This document shows, one piece after another, positions 35,701-44,250 of a stretch of 64,000 bases of DNA (position 1 is its first letter; each line of letters begins with the position of its first letter). Source of the stretch: Gemmatimonadota bacterium. Its GTDB lineage: Bacteria > Latescibacterota > UBA2968 > GCA-2709665. The translations under genes were made by a program, and so were the position numbers. The DNA is taken from assembly GCA_028873695.1 (NCBI GenBank), contig JAPPNU010000038.1:101297-165296 (forward strand), given 5' to 3'. A model generated the notes under the pieces. It was not told where the DNA came from and made no database searches. It saw only the letters and a program-made list of their open reading frames with translations.

Positions 35701-36401
35701 TCCAGCCACCACGACGCGTCCTTCAGGATTTCCTCCGCCAGGGCGCTGCCCCACTTCGAGGAAGCGCGGTTCCGCCTGGCCCTCACGATCTCGGCGGCGC
35801 CAACCGGCCCGACTATCGAGCGTTCGACGGGCGACCGATCGATTCGATCCAGCACCTCACGGGTGATCTCACGTCTTGACCTTCGGAAATTGTCCTCCCA
35901 TTCCTCCCGGAGCGCATCCCGGATGTTCAGATAATCAACCGCACGACCTTCCACGAATTCGCCGTATGCTTCAATCTGCGCCACGTGCATCCGGCCCGGC
36001 GTGGATTCCGGTCCTCCATCGATGTCCTGCCATATGCGTACCGCCTCCACCTGAACGGGTTCGAATGACAACACGGTCCTTGACTCCAGCCTGGGAATCT
36101 GCGCCGCAGCGATGGTGAACCAGGCGCCGTCAATCCTTCCCTGAACGTTGACCGTGCGGGACGACTCGGGGATACGCCCCGTCCCCCAGTAGATCTCAAC
36201 ACGCTCAACGCGGCCGACCCTGGGAAACACGACCGCCGCCCACTGCGGCAGTTGTTCCGCCGCCGAGACCCAGGCCGTGTCGCTCGTGGAGGCTCCTTCG
36301 CCCGGCCTGATTCCATCGTTGATCCGGGAGGCGTGGTGGTTGTACGCGATACTGCTCACGTGCGGCCTGCTGCCATTGCTGTACAGCGCCAGATTCGACA
36401 T
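32763..36401 (-). CDS. Large heparinase II/III-like protein with N-terminal discoidin-type domain
   Basis: 1212 aa from the ATG at 36401 (GGAG upstream); the longer frame adds ~30 unrelated residues. Residues ~1-160 look like an F5/8-type C carbohydrate-binding sandwich (GRVERVEIYWGTGRIPESSR, VQVEAVRIWQDIDGG). An alpha-toroid follows (GGTALLQLSRAFAITGDDRY), then the heparinase II/III beta-sandwich with the SSGHGHRDKLGINLITFGYD motif and its histidines. Near residue 445 a DYNGDGRVDFEDI loop matches an EF-hand/dockerin calcium site. Predicted role: lyase or degradation of a uronic-acid polysaccharide. No signal peptide is evident, which is odd for this family. Confidence 0.75.
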   Translation of the reverse strand: MSNLALYSNGSRPHVSSIAYNHHASRINDGIRPGEGASTSDTAWVSAAEQLPQWAAVVFPRVGRVERVEIYWGTGRIPESSRTVNVQGRIDGAWFTIAAAQIPRLESRTVLSFEPVQVEAVRIWQDIDGGPESTPGRMHVAQIEAYGEFVEGRAVDYLNIRDALREEWEDNFRRSRREITREVLDRIDRSPVERSIVGPVGAAEIVRARRNRASSKWGSALAEEILKDASWWLDKGDEFIYRMIPTQNPRAISPSYERGCPIHGGGRKCMRTNTSLEYRWQCVIGGEWWYNGAVVHNPATGEPVEVWDDDDGWIAPEGFANPGTIYHFNSAWRYYVLSKLFFHPYELTIASPDAYTGGTALLQLSRAFAITGDDRYAHIAGVMLNRLAEVYRSYNGTVDEQRPLTRGYMVQVSWEEMPIYNCMTAYGLVMDSMLRDEALLEFFKSKGDCDYNGDGRVDFEDIRYNIRHNLFGYMYEWLHRAMAIQTGDYIIREGLVLWALGAMLGNDEMVEEAIEGRYGLAVNLTNNTFRDGKWWYDAPGYSVSSITRTILDRLFSMKGTDRHLDSRLRIRESIEFARNIYCDGRIPSIGDTGGGDLRIKVLDPLANCDVEELAYVHTGDDEYRNRLLAMSDGDVDGIRERYADANLLFHAEPIRGTTGPYVPRTTVFHDSGIAILRTGCDVATRKHLVLNYGKGSSGHGHRDKLGINLITFGYDLACDLGYPTTFTHDKVDGWEKHTASHATVCIDGRAQEIATGSLRFYGRAPGMQAVCASGEAAYPGCAEVYERTLVMVDAPGSDAYIVDLFRVKGGSTHDYMFRSLSWDDGENFWMEFPADTETVRQTRGTAAGEDVAFGTSPGLGYIRDVSRTLCDREWSATWRAGDEENTGIRLTMAGQAEREIVNGKGEGFGFFGQSPWDASVAVRQSGGGESVFTGVLEPFQGEPFVRSVEALDVSGGIGVKIRVDGRVDCVFRGMENGAVCTAEIDGIPVTFDGEVARIAIHESGRRDLQIVQGIRLRFGDDVLECGAIPAGRIESIAPEDRSVIVALDSGDRIAEWDMVVFWNPAYTCNSSYEVLTAEAVDGNRYRLGLHMSFNLSEGVVQSVDRAKGLFASDTCMTKLKACPGLFDGKAIRAGGRAVGAIVTAGPDILKPVERRFATTSGEGAPASETLSFFRFDDPRSAGGLNVGDRFMVCDLNAGDRFTVMRSAFRTIA

Positions 36402-36625
36402 GACTCGGCTCCATACGAGAAATATCAGGTTCGATGCGCCGAAAAATCGCAAGAAAGTGGAATCCTGGCCAAATTCTGTACCGATGGACAAGTCTTCAGA
36501 CTTGACATCATTGCCGTTTTTGTATGATTCTATTGCAGAACACCGCTATCCGGGAACGAAGTGACGCTTCCAGCGACCGGATTTGTGATCATTCGTTCGC
36601 GAAGTCGTCAGGAACGATTTGCCCG

Positions 36626-36774
36626 CGAGCGAGGGCATCCTGCCCTCGCTGGCCGATTCGCGAGGCTCTGGCGCCGTGATTTTCTATATGATTTCGGATG
36701 CCAGGGAAACGATAAGCCCTTGAATCGGGTATTGATGGATTACACGAAGTCCGAGCGCAGGATGCCCTCGCTCC
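36626..36774 (+). mobile_element. R2 MITE-like element, copy B (149 bp)
   Basis: It starts (C)GAGCGAGGGCATCCTGCCC and ends GAGCGCAGGATGCCCTCGCT followed by CC, forming imperfect terminal inverted repeats. It aligns with the reverse complement of 4763-4911 over the whole 149 bp, including shared interior words TTCGCGAGGC, TTTCGGATG and GCCCTTGA. It sits in the 486-bp spacer between the heparinase-like gene (minus) and the patatin gene (plus); the remainder of that spacer shows nothing else. Confidence 0.75.
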
Positions 36775-36887
36775 GGATATGGGTACGGACGGCAGGTCGT
36801 CCCGTCGGAATCGCGATGTGTAAACGATTCAGCAATCGAAACCATCTGCTGAATGGATTCATTTGAAGGCAAGGAAAGTCGCACGAG

Positions 36888-39113
36888 ATGAATTGCAGAA
36901 TGACCAGGGGTCCGTTTTTCAAGAGCCTGTTATTCCTGTTTTTCGCTTATGTATTGTTCGGGGCGCTTCCCTCGTTTGCGGAGAACAGGCCGAAGGTCGC
37001 GCTTGTACTCAGTGGGGGCGGCGCCCGGGGAGGCGCGCATATCGGCGTGCTGCGCGTACTGGAGCGCGAAGGCGTGCCGATAGACATGATTGTCGGGGTA
37101 AGTTACGGCGCGCTCGTCGGTGGACTGTACGCCGCGGGATATTCCGTTGACGATCTCCAGCGGGTGATCCTGGAAACCGACTGGTGGGAGATTACGAGCA
37201 ACAGCCCGGATCGCCGTATGTCGAACATGAACCGCAAGCCGATGGCCGACCGTCAGATGCTCGCGTTGCACCTCGAAGAGTTGAAACTGAAATTGCCGTA
37301 TGGAATCTTCGCCGGACAGAAGATCCATCAATTCCTCAATCAGCTGACCCTCGGCGCAACCTACCGGGCGCGCAACGACTTCAATCGACTACCGACCCCG
37401 TTTCGTGCAATCGCAACCGACATTCTGTCGGGAGAACAGGTTGTGATTGAAAACGGCTCTCTCGGAGCGGCGATCAGAGCGAGCATTTCAGTGCCAGGAG
37501 TTTTCGCGCCGCTGAGTACGGAACATACCCATCTCGTGGACGGCGGAATCGTCAATAATCTGCCGGTGGACGTTGCATTGGACGCGGGGGCCGATTTTGT
37601 CATTGCCGTGGATTGCGCCACCCCGCTGCGTACCCTGAAGGAGGAAATTCAGGACATTATCGACGTCATCGATCAGGCCGTCAGTTTTCGCATAGAAGAA
37701 AGAAAAATCGAAAACCGGAAACGCTCCCATGTGTTGATATTGCCCAAACTGGATAACTTCGACGGAGGCGACTTCAATCGGTCGTACACACTGATTCCAA
37801 TTGGCGAAACCGCGGCGGAAAGCCAGATGGAAGCGATACGCAATGCGCTGAGGACGCTCGGCGTTCCCAAACGCGTCGGAACACCGAGAACGTCCAGATT
37901 GCCGGTTGAGTTCGATGTCAATACGTGGGCGGATATACCGCCGGACGTCGTGATCGACAGGGTTCGGATAGAAGGCGTGAAGCGTTATTCGGAGGGTCAG
38001 TTCAGGGTGCGGCTGGAGAAGTTCGTGAACAAACCGATTTCGTTTCGGGAACTGGAACGCGAGTGCGGCCGGTTGCACGCGACCGGACTGTTTCAGACGG
38101 TCGATTTTCATGTTGTCTACCATGAAGGACAGACAGAGCTGGTCTTTCACGTACTCGAAAACCCCCCCAGCGAGTTGAAAGTGGGGATTCATTACAACAA
38201 CGACTACCGGGTCTCGATACTTGGCGAGGTCGCGCATCAGAGTACGCTCGGCCGTATATCGGAGCTCCACGTTCGCGGCCTGCTGGGCAATCTGAATTTC
38301 GCTGAACTGGTCATGATCTTCAGGACCTCAGGGCGACTTGGTCTGCTCGGGGACGTTCAGGCATGGGACCAGGACCGCCTGTATTTTCGAAACCGGCAGC
38401 GAGAAGGCGGTTACGAGGAAAGGCGGATTCGCGCGCGACTCGGTTTGCAGACATTGTTCCACAGCTGGGGCAGTTTCCAGATGGGGTATCAGATGGAACA
38501 TGCCCGTATCCGCTATGCGGCCCGTTCGATCGGCGATGCGTCCGAATTCCTGCCCGGATTGTGGTTTTCCGCGGGGATCGACACGCGCGACGACTCGATG
38601 GTGCCGACGAAGGGCATCTTTTTTCAGACCCGTGCAAAATGGATTCACCGGACGTTTTCGCATAAGCAGATTCAAACGCGACTCGCGTTCTTCGCCAGTC
38701 CCCAATCGCGATGGAGCGTGGGCCTCTGGTCCTACGGAGGCTACGTGACACAGCCTGCTCCGGTGTTCGAGTTCTTCCCGTTGGGCGGCGCCGGACACTT
38801 CAGCAGTGCTGCCATTCCGGTGGTCGGTCTCAAGCGGGATGAACTGAGGGCATCCAGGTTCGCATCGGTCGGTGTGTCATTATGGCGAAACGTCAAATTC
38901 TGGGAATCGCTTCCTCGCAGCGGGATCGGGGTTTTCTATCAGGGCGGACTCTATGATATGAGTTCTAATCCGGAGCAGGAATATACCCCTATCCACGGTT
39001 TCGGAGTCGGGGGTTATGTCAACACAACGCTGTTGGGGCCCATTCGCATCGATATTGTGAGTACGCAGAAAAAGGACATCAAATTCAATGCGGCCATCGG
39101 ATTCGGATTTTGA
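36888..39113 (+). CDS. Patatin-like phospholipase with POTRA and outer-membrane barrel (PlpD-like)
   Basis: 741 aa with AAGGAAAG upstream. A signal peptide (FFKSLLFLFFAYVLFGALPS) leads into a patatin domain: oxyanion loop LSGGGARGGAHIG (41-53), nucleophile G70-V-S72-Y-G74 and dyad aspartate D218 in LVDGGIVNNLP. About 345-430 is a POTRA-like module (VIDRVRIEGVKRYSEGQFRV ... GLFQTVDFHVVY). The rest is a BamA/TamA-type 16-strand barrel ending AAIGFGF. This is the layout of type Vd autotransporters such as PlpD, in which the lipase is surface exposed or released. It could remodel lipids or attack host or prey membranes. Confidence 0.88.
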   Translation: MNCRMTRGPFFKSLLFLFFAYVLFGALPSFAENRPKVALVLSGGGARGGAHIGVLRVLEREGVPIDMIVGVSYGALVGGLYAAGYSVDDLQRVILETDWWEITSNSPDRRMSNMNRKPMADRQMLALHLEELKLKLPYGIFAGQKIHQFLNQLTLGATYRARNDFNRLPTPFRAIATDILSGEQVVIENGSLGAAIRASISVPGVFAPLSTEHTHLVDGGIVNNLPVDVALDAGADFVIAVDCATPLRTLKEEIQDIIDVIDQAVSFRIEERKIENRKRSHVLILPKLDNFDGGDFNRSYTLIPIGETAAESQMEAIRNALRTLGVPKRVGTPRTSRLPVEFDVNTWADIPPDVVIDRVRIEGVKRYSEGQFRVRLEKFVNKPISFRELERECGRLHATGLFQTVDFHVVYHEGQTELVFHVLENPPSELKVGIHYNNDYRVSILGEVAHQSTLGRISELHVRGLLGNLNFAELVMIFRTSGRLGLLGDVQAWDQDRLYFRNRQREGGYEERRIRARLGLQTLFHSWGSFQMGYQMEHARIRYAARSIGDASEFLPGLWFSAGIDTRDDSMVPTKGIFFQTRAKWIHRTFSHKQIQTRLAFFASPQSRWSVGLWSYGGYVTQPAPVFEFFPLGGAGHFSSAAIPVVGLKRDELRASRFASVGVSLWRNVKFWESLPRSGIGVFYQGGLYDMSSNPEQEYTPIHGFGVGGYVNTTLLGPIRIDIVSTQKKDIKFNAAIGFGF

Positions 39114-39218
39114 TGTACGGATCAGACTGCGATCGTAGCCTTTTGAAGTATTGCGGAATCTTCATTTTTCGGGACATCATCAGGCTGCCCGAACCACCCA
39201 GAAACGCAAAGGACAGCA

Positions 39219-41939
39219 ATGGTACTTTCCAGGTGGAATCCCCTTCATTTCCTGCTCGTACTTATCCTTTTCGTTCCGGGAGCATCCGCGTCTCAGGAGG
39301 ATTCGCCGGCGCCAGGGTCCCGAATTCACCGATCCGTTCCTCCGCCTGGAGCGAAGACCCATACGGTGATTCCCGGCGAGAGATTTCAAGCCGGTGCATT
39401 CAAACGCTGGTTCTACGGTGACAACTACCGTGACCTTTGGAATACCCCCGTCGAGGTCGCGGTTCTTGACCTGGACAGCGTGGGGGGCGGCCTGACGCCG
39501 CTTCGCACGGGCGGATTCGGTCAATCGATCTCACTGCACTTTACCGGCAGAGACGGCCGCAGGTACACCGTTCGCTCGCTGGACAAGGATGCGACCAGAC
39601 GGGTCCCCGACGAAATCGCGAATACGGTCGTGGGAGACGTCCTTCACGATCTGATCTGCGCGATGCTGCCAACCGGCGCGCTTGTGGTCGATCCGCTGAT
39701 GGAGGCCGCCGGTATCCTGCATTCCAGGCATACGCTCGTGGTCATTCCCGATGATCCCAGATTGAAGGAGTATCGCGGACGCTTCGCCGGACTTATAGGA
39801 ATGCTGCAGGAACACCCGTCCGAAGGGGTGGACGACACCCCCGGGTTCGCGGGATCACGAAAGGTCAGTGGTACGGATAAACTGATGAAACACCTGGAAA
39901 AAAGCCCCTGCAACCGCGTGGATGCCCGTGCCTTTCTGAGAACGCGACTGATGGATTTCCTCGTCAACGACAAAGACCGCCACTACGGCCAGTGGAGATG
40001 GGCGCGGTTTCCCGATCGCGACTGTTACACCTGGCTTCCGATTCCGGAGGATCGCGACCAGGCCTTCATCCATTTCGAAGGGGCCGCCATGGCGATCGCG
40101 CGGCGGCGCTTTCCGATTCAGATCAAGTTCACGGAGAAATATCCCAATCTGATCGGCCTGACGATGACCGGATGGGAAATAGATCGTGAATTCCTGGCCG
40201 AACTCGATAAGGCCGCGTGGGACGCGGTGGTGTCGACCCTTCGCGAGGAACTGCCGGACCCCGTGATCGAGAACGCCGTGCGGAAGCTCCCGCCGCCGTA
40301 TTACGCGATGGTCGGCGAGTCTCTCACCCGGGCGCTGAAGTCGAGGCGCGACGCGTTGCCTGAATTCGCCGCACGGTACTATCAACTGATAAACCGCGAG
40401 GTCGAGATCAAGGCGACCGATCAGGACGAGTACGTTCAGTGCGAGCACACGCCCAATGGTGATCTCCGGGTACGTGTGGGTCTGGTGAAAAATGCAGGTT
40501 CAGAAGAGAAAACGCCGTATTTCCAGCGGACCTTCCGGCCAGGTGAGACCCGGGAAGTGCGGATTTTCCTCCGGGGGGGAGACGACCGCGCAGAGATCTC
40601 GGGAACCAGGGGGCGGATTGTCGTTCACATCAACGGAGGCGGCGGTGACGACACGCTGAAGAATCTCTCCGCTGCCGGCGCCTCGAATACCAGGTTTTAC
40701 GACTCTCGCGGGAAGAACCGGTTCATTACAGGCGAGGGAGCGGGCATCGAAGAGCGTTCTTACAAACGGCCTCATGGAACCCATACACCGAATGCGAGGT
40801 ACGCACTGGATTGGGGCAAGCGGACCGGGATTCTGCCGATTCTCGCGATCAATGCGGATCTGACCGTGTACCTGGGAGTCCTTCACAGCCGGCAGTATTT
40901 CGGTTATCGGCAGGACCCTTTCTCTTCCCAACACACGTACATAGCCGGGCTGGCGGGGATAAACGGGTTCGAGAGCCTCAGACCCTTTTGTTCATATACC
41001 GCCCACTTTCGTCGACCCCTGCGCGACTTCGACGCGAGCGTCCAGATTGATTTCTCGGGAATCCGGTCGCAGCGGTTCAACGGACTCGGCAACCGAACGG
41101 AGATTCGACGACCATCTTCCTTCTATAAGGTAACCCGGTATTCCTTCGTTTTCACACCCGCGCTTGAGTATCGAGGCGCGGACTACAGGGAAGAAATGTC
41201 CGGTTTCACCCTGGCTTCGCTCCGATCGAGATTGAACATTGACTTCGGGCCCGTTATCAAGTATTCCAACACGCCGCTCGGTTCCAACAAGGGGACCTTC
41301 ATCGGTTCGCTCGATGGCCAGCTGTACGGTATGGGCGCCTTCGGCCAGATCGGCGCGCAGGGGGAAATCACATTCGACACGCGAAACAATCCAGGGTATC
41401 CCACTCACGGGGTCCGGGTCAGCGTTGGTGGCGCAATCTACCCGGAAGTGTGGACCGTGGATTCCACATTTGGCAGCGTAGATGGAGAAGCCAGTGCTTA
41501 CCTGACCGCTCGTATTCCGACGAGACCCACACTCGCGCTAAGAGGCGGCGCCGAGAAGGTCTGGGGATCCTTTCCGTATTTTGAAAGCGCCTTTCTGGGC
41601 GGGACCGGTTTTGTGGGCACGGGCATATCGGGGGGCAATTTACGGGGATACCGAAAAAACCGGTTCGCCGGAGATACATCGCTGTATGGAAACTCCGAGC
41701 TTCGGCTGGTTCTCACGAAAATAAACATGTTCGTGGCGGGAGAGATGGGGCTGCTCGGCACAGCCGATGCCGGGCGGGTGTTTTATGATGAAGATCCTGC
41801 GAGCGCGGACAAATGGCACACCAGTATAGGAGGCGGAATCTGGCTGTCGTTCCTCCAGCGCAGGCACACGTTGAGCGCGGCGTTCGTAAAAGGCGACGAT
41901 TTGACGGGCGTCTATCTGCGTAGCGGTTTCATGTTCTAG
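39219..41939 (+). CDS. Kinase-like domain fused to a BamA-type outer-membrane barrel
   Basis: 906 aa. A signal peptide (FLLVLILFVPGASAS) is followed by a ~250-residue domain with atypical-kinase-like motifs: GFGQSISLHFTGRDGRRYTV then K123, N250-D-K-D253-R-H255-Y-G-Q in MDFLVNDKDRHYGQWRW, and D278/D280 in PIPEDRDQAF. The spacing recalls HipA/CotH/Fam20-type kinases. From ~470 a beta-rich linker leads to a barrel whose late strands (GGTGFVGTGISGGNLRGYRK) resemble the BamA/surface-antigen region, ending LRSGFMF. Kinase activity is inference. It starts 105 bp after the patatin-barrel gene. Confidence 0.6.
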   Translation: MVLSRWNPLHFLLVLILFVPGASASQEDSPAPGSRIHRSVPPPGAKTHTVIPGERFQAGAFKRWFYGDNYRDLWNTPVEVAVLDLDSVGGGLTPLRTGGFGQSISLHFTGRDGRRYTVRSLDKDATRRVPDEIANTVVGDVLHDLICAMLPTGALVVDPLMEAAGILHSRHTLVVIPDDPRLKEYRGRFAGLIGMLQEHPSEGVDDTPGFAGSRKVSGTDKLMKHLEKSPCNRVDARAFLRTRLMDFLVNDKDRHYGQWRWARFPDRDCYTWLPIPEDRDQAFIHFEGAAMAIARRRFPIQIKFTEKYPNLIGLTMTGWEIDREFLAELDKAAWDAVVSTLREELPDPVIENAVRKLPPPYYAMVGESLTRALKSRRDALPEFAARYYQLINREVEIKATDQDEYVQCEHTPNGDLRVRVGLVKNAGSEEKTPYFQRTFRPGETREVRIFLRGGDDRAEISGTRGRIVVHINGGGGDDTLKNLSAAGASNTRFYDSRGKNRFITGEGAGIEERSYKRPHGTHTPNARYALDWGKRTGILPILAINADLTVYLGVLHSRQYFGYRQDPFSSQHTYIAGLAGINGFESLRPFCSYTAHFRRPLRDFDASVQIDFSGIRSQRFNGLGNRTEIRRPSSFYKVTRYSFVFTPALEYRGADYREEMSGFTLASLRSRLNIDFGPVIKYSNTPLGSNKGTFIGSLDGQLYGMGAFGQIGAQGEITFDTRNNPGYPTHGVRVSVGGAIYPEVWTVDSTFGSVDGEASAYLTARIPTRPTLALRGGAEKVWGSFPYFESAFLGGTGFVGTGISGGNLRGYRKNRFAGDTSLYGNSELRLVLTKINMFVAGEMGLLGTADAGRVFYDEDPASADKWHTSIGGGIWLSFLQRRHTLSAAFVKGDDLTGVYLRSGFMF

Positions 41940-42100
41940 TGCACGCGCCGAACCGCAATTTAACCCAAATGCCATTCGATTTTATCGCTAAACATCCAGT
42001 GAGAACAGCGTATATTGTCTCCATGCTGTTCCTCCTGTATTTCGATTTTATGTGGTAATCTCTGTGTCTCAAATCCGACTTGCCAGTGAAGGAGTATACT

Positions 42101-43039
42101 GTGCCTAACAACATCATCATACGGCTGGTCATTTACTATATTACCTGGATAGTGGTTCTCAATACGGTTTTTCATGTTTTCCCGGAAATCCTCTATTACG
42201 TCGCCCAGGAGCGTGAACGCATATTCGTGGGAAAATCGCTCGGGTCCGGCGCCGATTCCGCCATTCCTCTGGGAAACATCAAGGAAGGCGTCAACCGCCT
42301 GCTCGATCCCGCGCACACAATTCCTGTGGTGGTCGCTCTGGTGCTTGCCTTCGCGGTGACGCTCCCGATCACATGGGTTTATGCCTGGACGCGGCCACTC
42401 AAGAAATACAGCCAATCCTTTGCGCACACGCTGCTCGTGATGCCCGTCGCCATCTCACTGGTTGTCTTCCTGGTCAAGGGCAGCCTCGCGCTTGCGTTCA
42501 GCCTGGCGGGCATCGTAGCCGCCGTCAGTTTCCGGATCTCGCTCAAGGAAACGATGGATGCCGTCTACATGTTTATGGTTATAGGAATCGGGCTGGCCGC
42601 CGGCACCCAGCTCACAACAGTCGCTTATATAGCATCGTTGGCTTTCGTAACCATTACACTGAGCGTGTGGAAGACCAACTATGCAGCACGTCCTCCAGTC
42701 CTTTCCGGCTGGAGAATCGTCTCACCCACAAAGCCGACGGGGTCCTCCGCAACAGGTGATACGGCCAGTGGAGATACCCGTGAATTCCGAATTGCCGTGC
42801 ACGCAACGAACGTCAATGCGGCGCAAAAGGTAGCAACCCCTATCCTTGATTACAGCGCGATCAAATGGAATTTGTCCGAAGTAATCGAGAATGAAGATGG
42901 GACCGTCGTCGTTGTGTACGAGGTTACTTCAAGTCAATCCGTCGACCATTCCTCAATTATCAGGGACGTGGGCAAGAGAGGGAAAAAGCAAATAAAGGAC
43001 GTGGAGTTAATAGAAGATGAGACAGACCAGAGCCTGTAA
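42101..43039 (+). CDS. DUF4956 membrane protein
   Basis: 312 aa from a GTG with AAGGAG upstream. Four hydrophobic segments are clear: IIIRLVIYYITWIVVLNTVF, TIPVVVALVLAFAVTLPITW, FAHTLLVMPVAISLVVFLVK with ALAFSLAGIVAAVSFRISLK, and VYMFMVIGIGLAAGTQLTTV. The basic motif RISLKETMDAVYMFMVIGIG is the DUF4956 hallmark. A soluble C-terminal domain of ~110 residues follows. The function is unknown; relatives are often encoded beside VTC-type polyphosphate polymerase or CotH-like kinase genes, and here the kinase-like barrel gene is the neighbour. Confidence 0.8.
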   Translation: MPNNIIIRLVIYYITWIVVLNTVFHVFPEILYYVAQERERIFVGKSLGSGADSAIPLGNIKEGVNRLLDPAHTIPVVVALVLAFAVTLPITWVYAWTRPLKKYSQSFAHTLLVMPVAISLVVFLVKGSLALAFSLAGIVAAVSFRISLKETMDAVYMFMVIGIGLAAGTQLTTVAYIASLAFVTITLSVWKTNYAARPPVLSGWRIVSPTKPTGSSATGDTASGDTREFRIAVHATNVNAAQKVATPILDYSAIKWNLSEVIENEDGTVVVVYEVTSSQSVDHSSIIRDVGKRGKKQIKDVELIEDETDQSL

Positions 43040-43197
43040 CCACTGATCTTGTTTCAGAAAATACACATGATCCCGCGCTGCAAGAAGCTGTGTATGGTCA
43101 CCGCCTGCGCCAGTGGCAGAACACCTATATGGGGCGGCGCATGATCCCGTAACGCGAACTGGTAGTTCGCGGCCCCCGTGAAGCGTAGCAATCGGAT

Positions 43198-44166
43198 ATG
43201 AAAGACATCATAGCAAAATTTCAGCTTAACTATCTTGGTCCCGGAATTCTCCTCTACATGCTGTTGTCGGGATTCGGCGAATTTGCATCCGCGCAAATTA
43301 TCGGCGGACCGACGGGCGCAAATCCGGGCAATTCAGGCGTCATCCCGTTGGCGGACAGGCAAATTGCATCAACGGGGAGAATCTCACTCGAAAGCTATAC
43401 TCTGGACCCGGAGACCGCGACCCACTGGAAACTCCCAAGGGAACTCGAAGAGGTCTCCGGTCTGGCGATGACGGGAGACAATCGCCTCCTTGCGCACAAC
43501 GACGAACGGGCGATCATTTACGAGATTGATTATCGGTACGGATCGATCGCAAAGGCATTTCAGCTTTCGGACACGAATTACCCGGCGGCCGGTGATTTCG
43601 AGGGCATCGCCGCAACTGAAGACGGGATCTTCCTCGTCACAAGCACCGGGCGGCTGTACGAGTGCCGCGAGGGAAATGCCGGCCAGTCCGTTCTCTTCAA
43701 CGTCTATGCGACGGGGGTGGGCAGAGATTGCGAGATAGAGGGTCTGGCGTATGACCGTACCCTGCGGGAACTCATACTTTTGTGCAAGGAAGCCCGCAAT
43801 CCGGACATGGAAGGGAAGTTGGCGCTGTGTCGCTGGTCAATCGACAAGAGACGGCTCGACTACAATCGACGGACCGTCATTGCGGTTGATGATTTCTCTC
43901 GACATATCAAAGGAAAAAAGTTTCACCCGTCGGGTATCGAGCGGCATCCAACGTCGGGTAATCTCTATATTGTAGCAGCCCGCCAGGAATCCATAGCGGA
44001 AATATCGCCGGACGGACGCGTCCTTGCCGTCAGAAAGCTTCCTGCCAAATGGCACCGGCAGGCGGAAGGCATCACCTTTGCCGCGGACGGCACGCTGATC
44101 GTTGCCGATGAAGGCGCGGGAAGGAAGGGAAGACTGACTTTATACCCGGTCTCGGATCGTCCGTAG
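43198..44166 (+). CDS. SdiA-regulated/YjiK-like secreted beta-propeller
   Basis: 322 aa with an N-terminal hydrophobic signal (LGPGILLYMLLSGFGEFASA). Blades include LEEVSGLAMTGDNRLLAHND, GDFEGIAATEDGIFLVTSTG, EIEGLAYDRTLRELILLCKE, HPSGIERHPTSGNLYIVAAR and QAEGITFAADGTLIVADEGA, the pattern of SdiA-regulated/phytase-like esterase propellers with EG(I/L)A motifs. It is presumed periplasmic; catalytic activity is unproven. It closes the block of envelope genes before a strong terminator. Confidence 0.75.
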   Translation: MKDIIAKFQLNYLGPGILLYMLLSGFGEFASAQIIGGPTGANPGNSGVIPLADRQIASTGRISLESYTLDPETATHWKLPRELEEVSGLAMTGDNRLLAHNDERAIIYEIDYRYGSIAKAFQLSDTNYPAAGDFEGIAATEDGIFLVTSTGRLYECREGNAGQSVLFNVYATGVGRDCEIEGLAYDRTLRELILLCKEARNPDMEGKLALCRWSIDKRRLDYNRRTVIAVDDFSRHIKGKKFHPSGIERHPTSGNLYIVAARQESIAEISPDGRVLAVRKLPAKWHRQAEGITFAADGTLIVADEGAGRKGRLTLYPVSDRP

Positions 44167-44200
44167 AAAAGCCCTACCGCGCAGGGAAGACGAAAAAAGG

Positions 44201-44238
44201 AAGGCCCGGAGGACATGCCGGGCCTTTCGTGTTTTTCC
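44201..44238. terminator. Bidirectional terminator between converging genes
   Basis: AAGGCCCGG (44201-44209) pairs with CCGGGCCTT (44218-44226) over an 8-nt loop. On the plus strand TCGTGTTTTT follows; on the minus strand the stem is followed by CCTTTTTTCG. It lies between the SdiA-regulated-like gene and the converging dehydrogenase gene. Confidence 0.85.
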
Positions 44239-44250
44239 GGCGTCGTTCAG

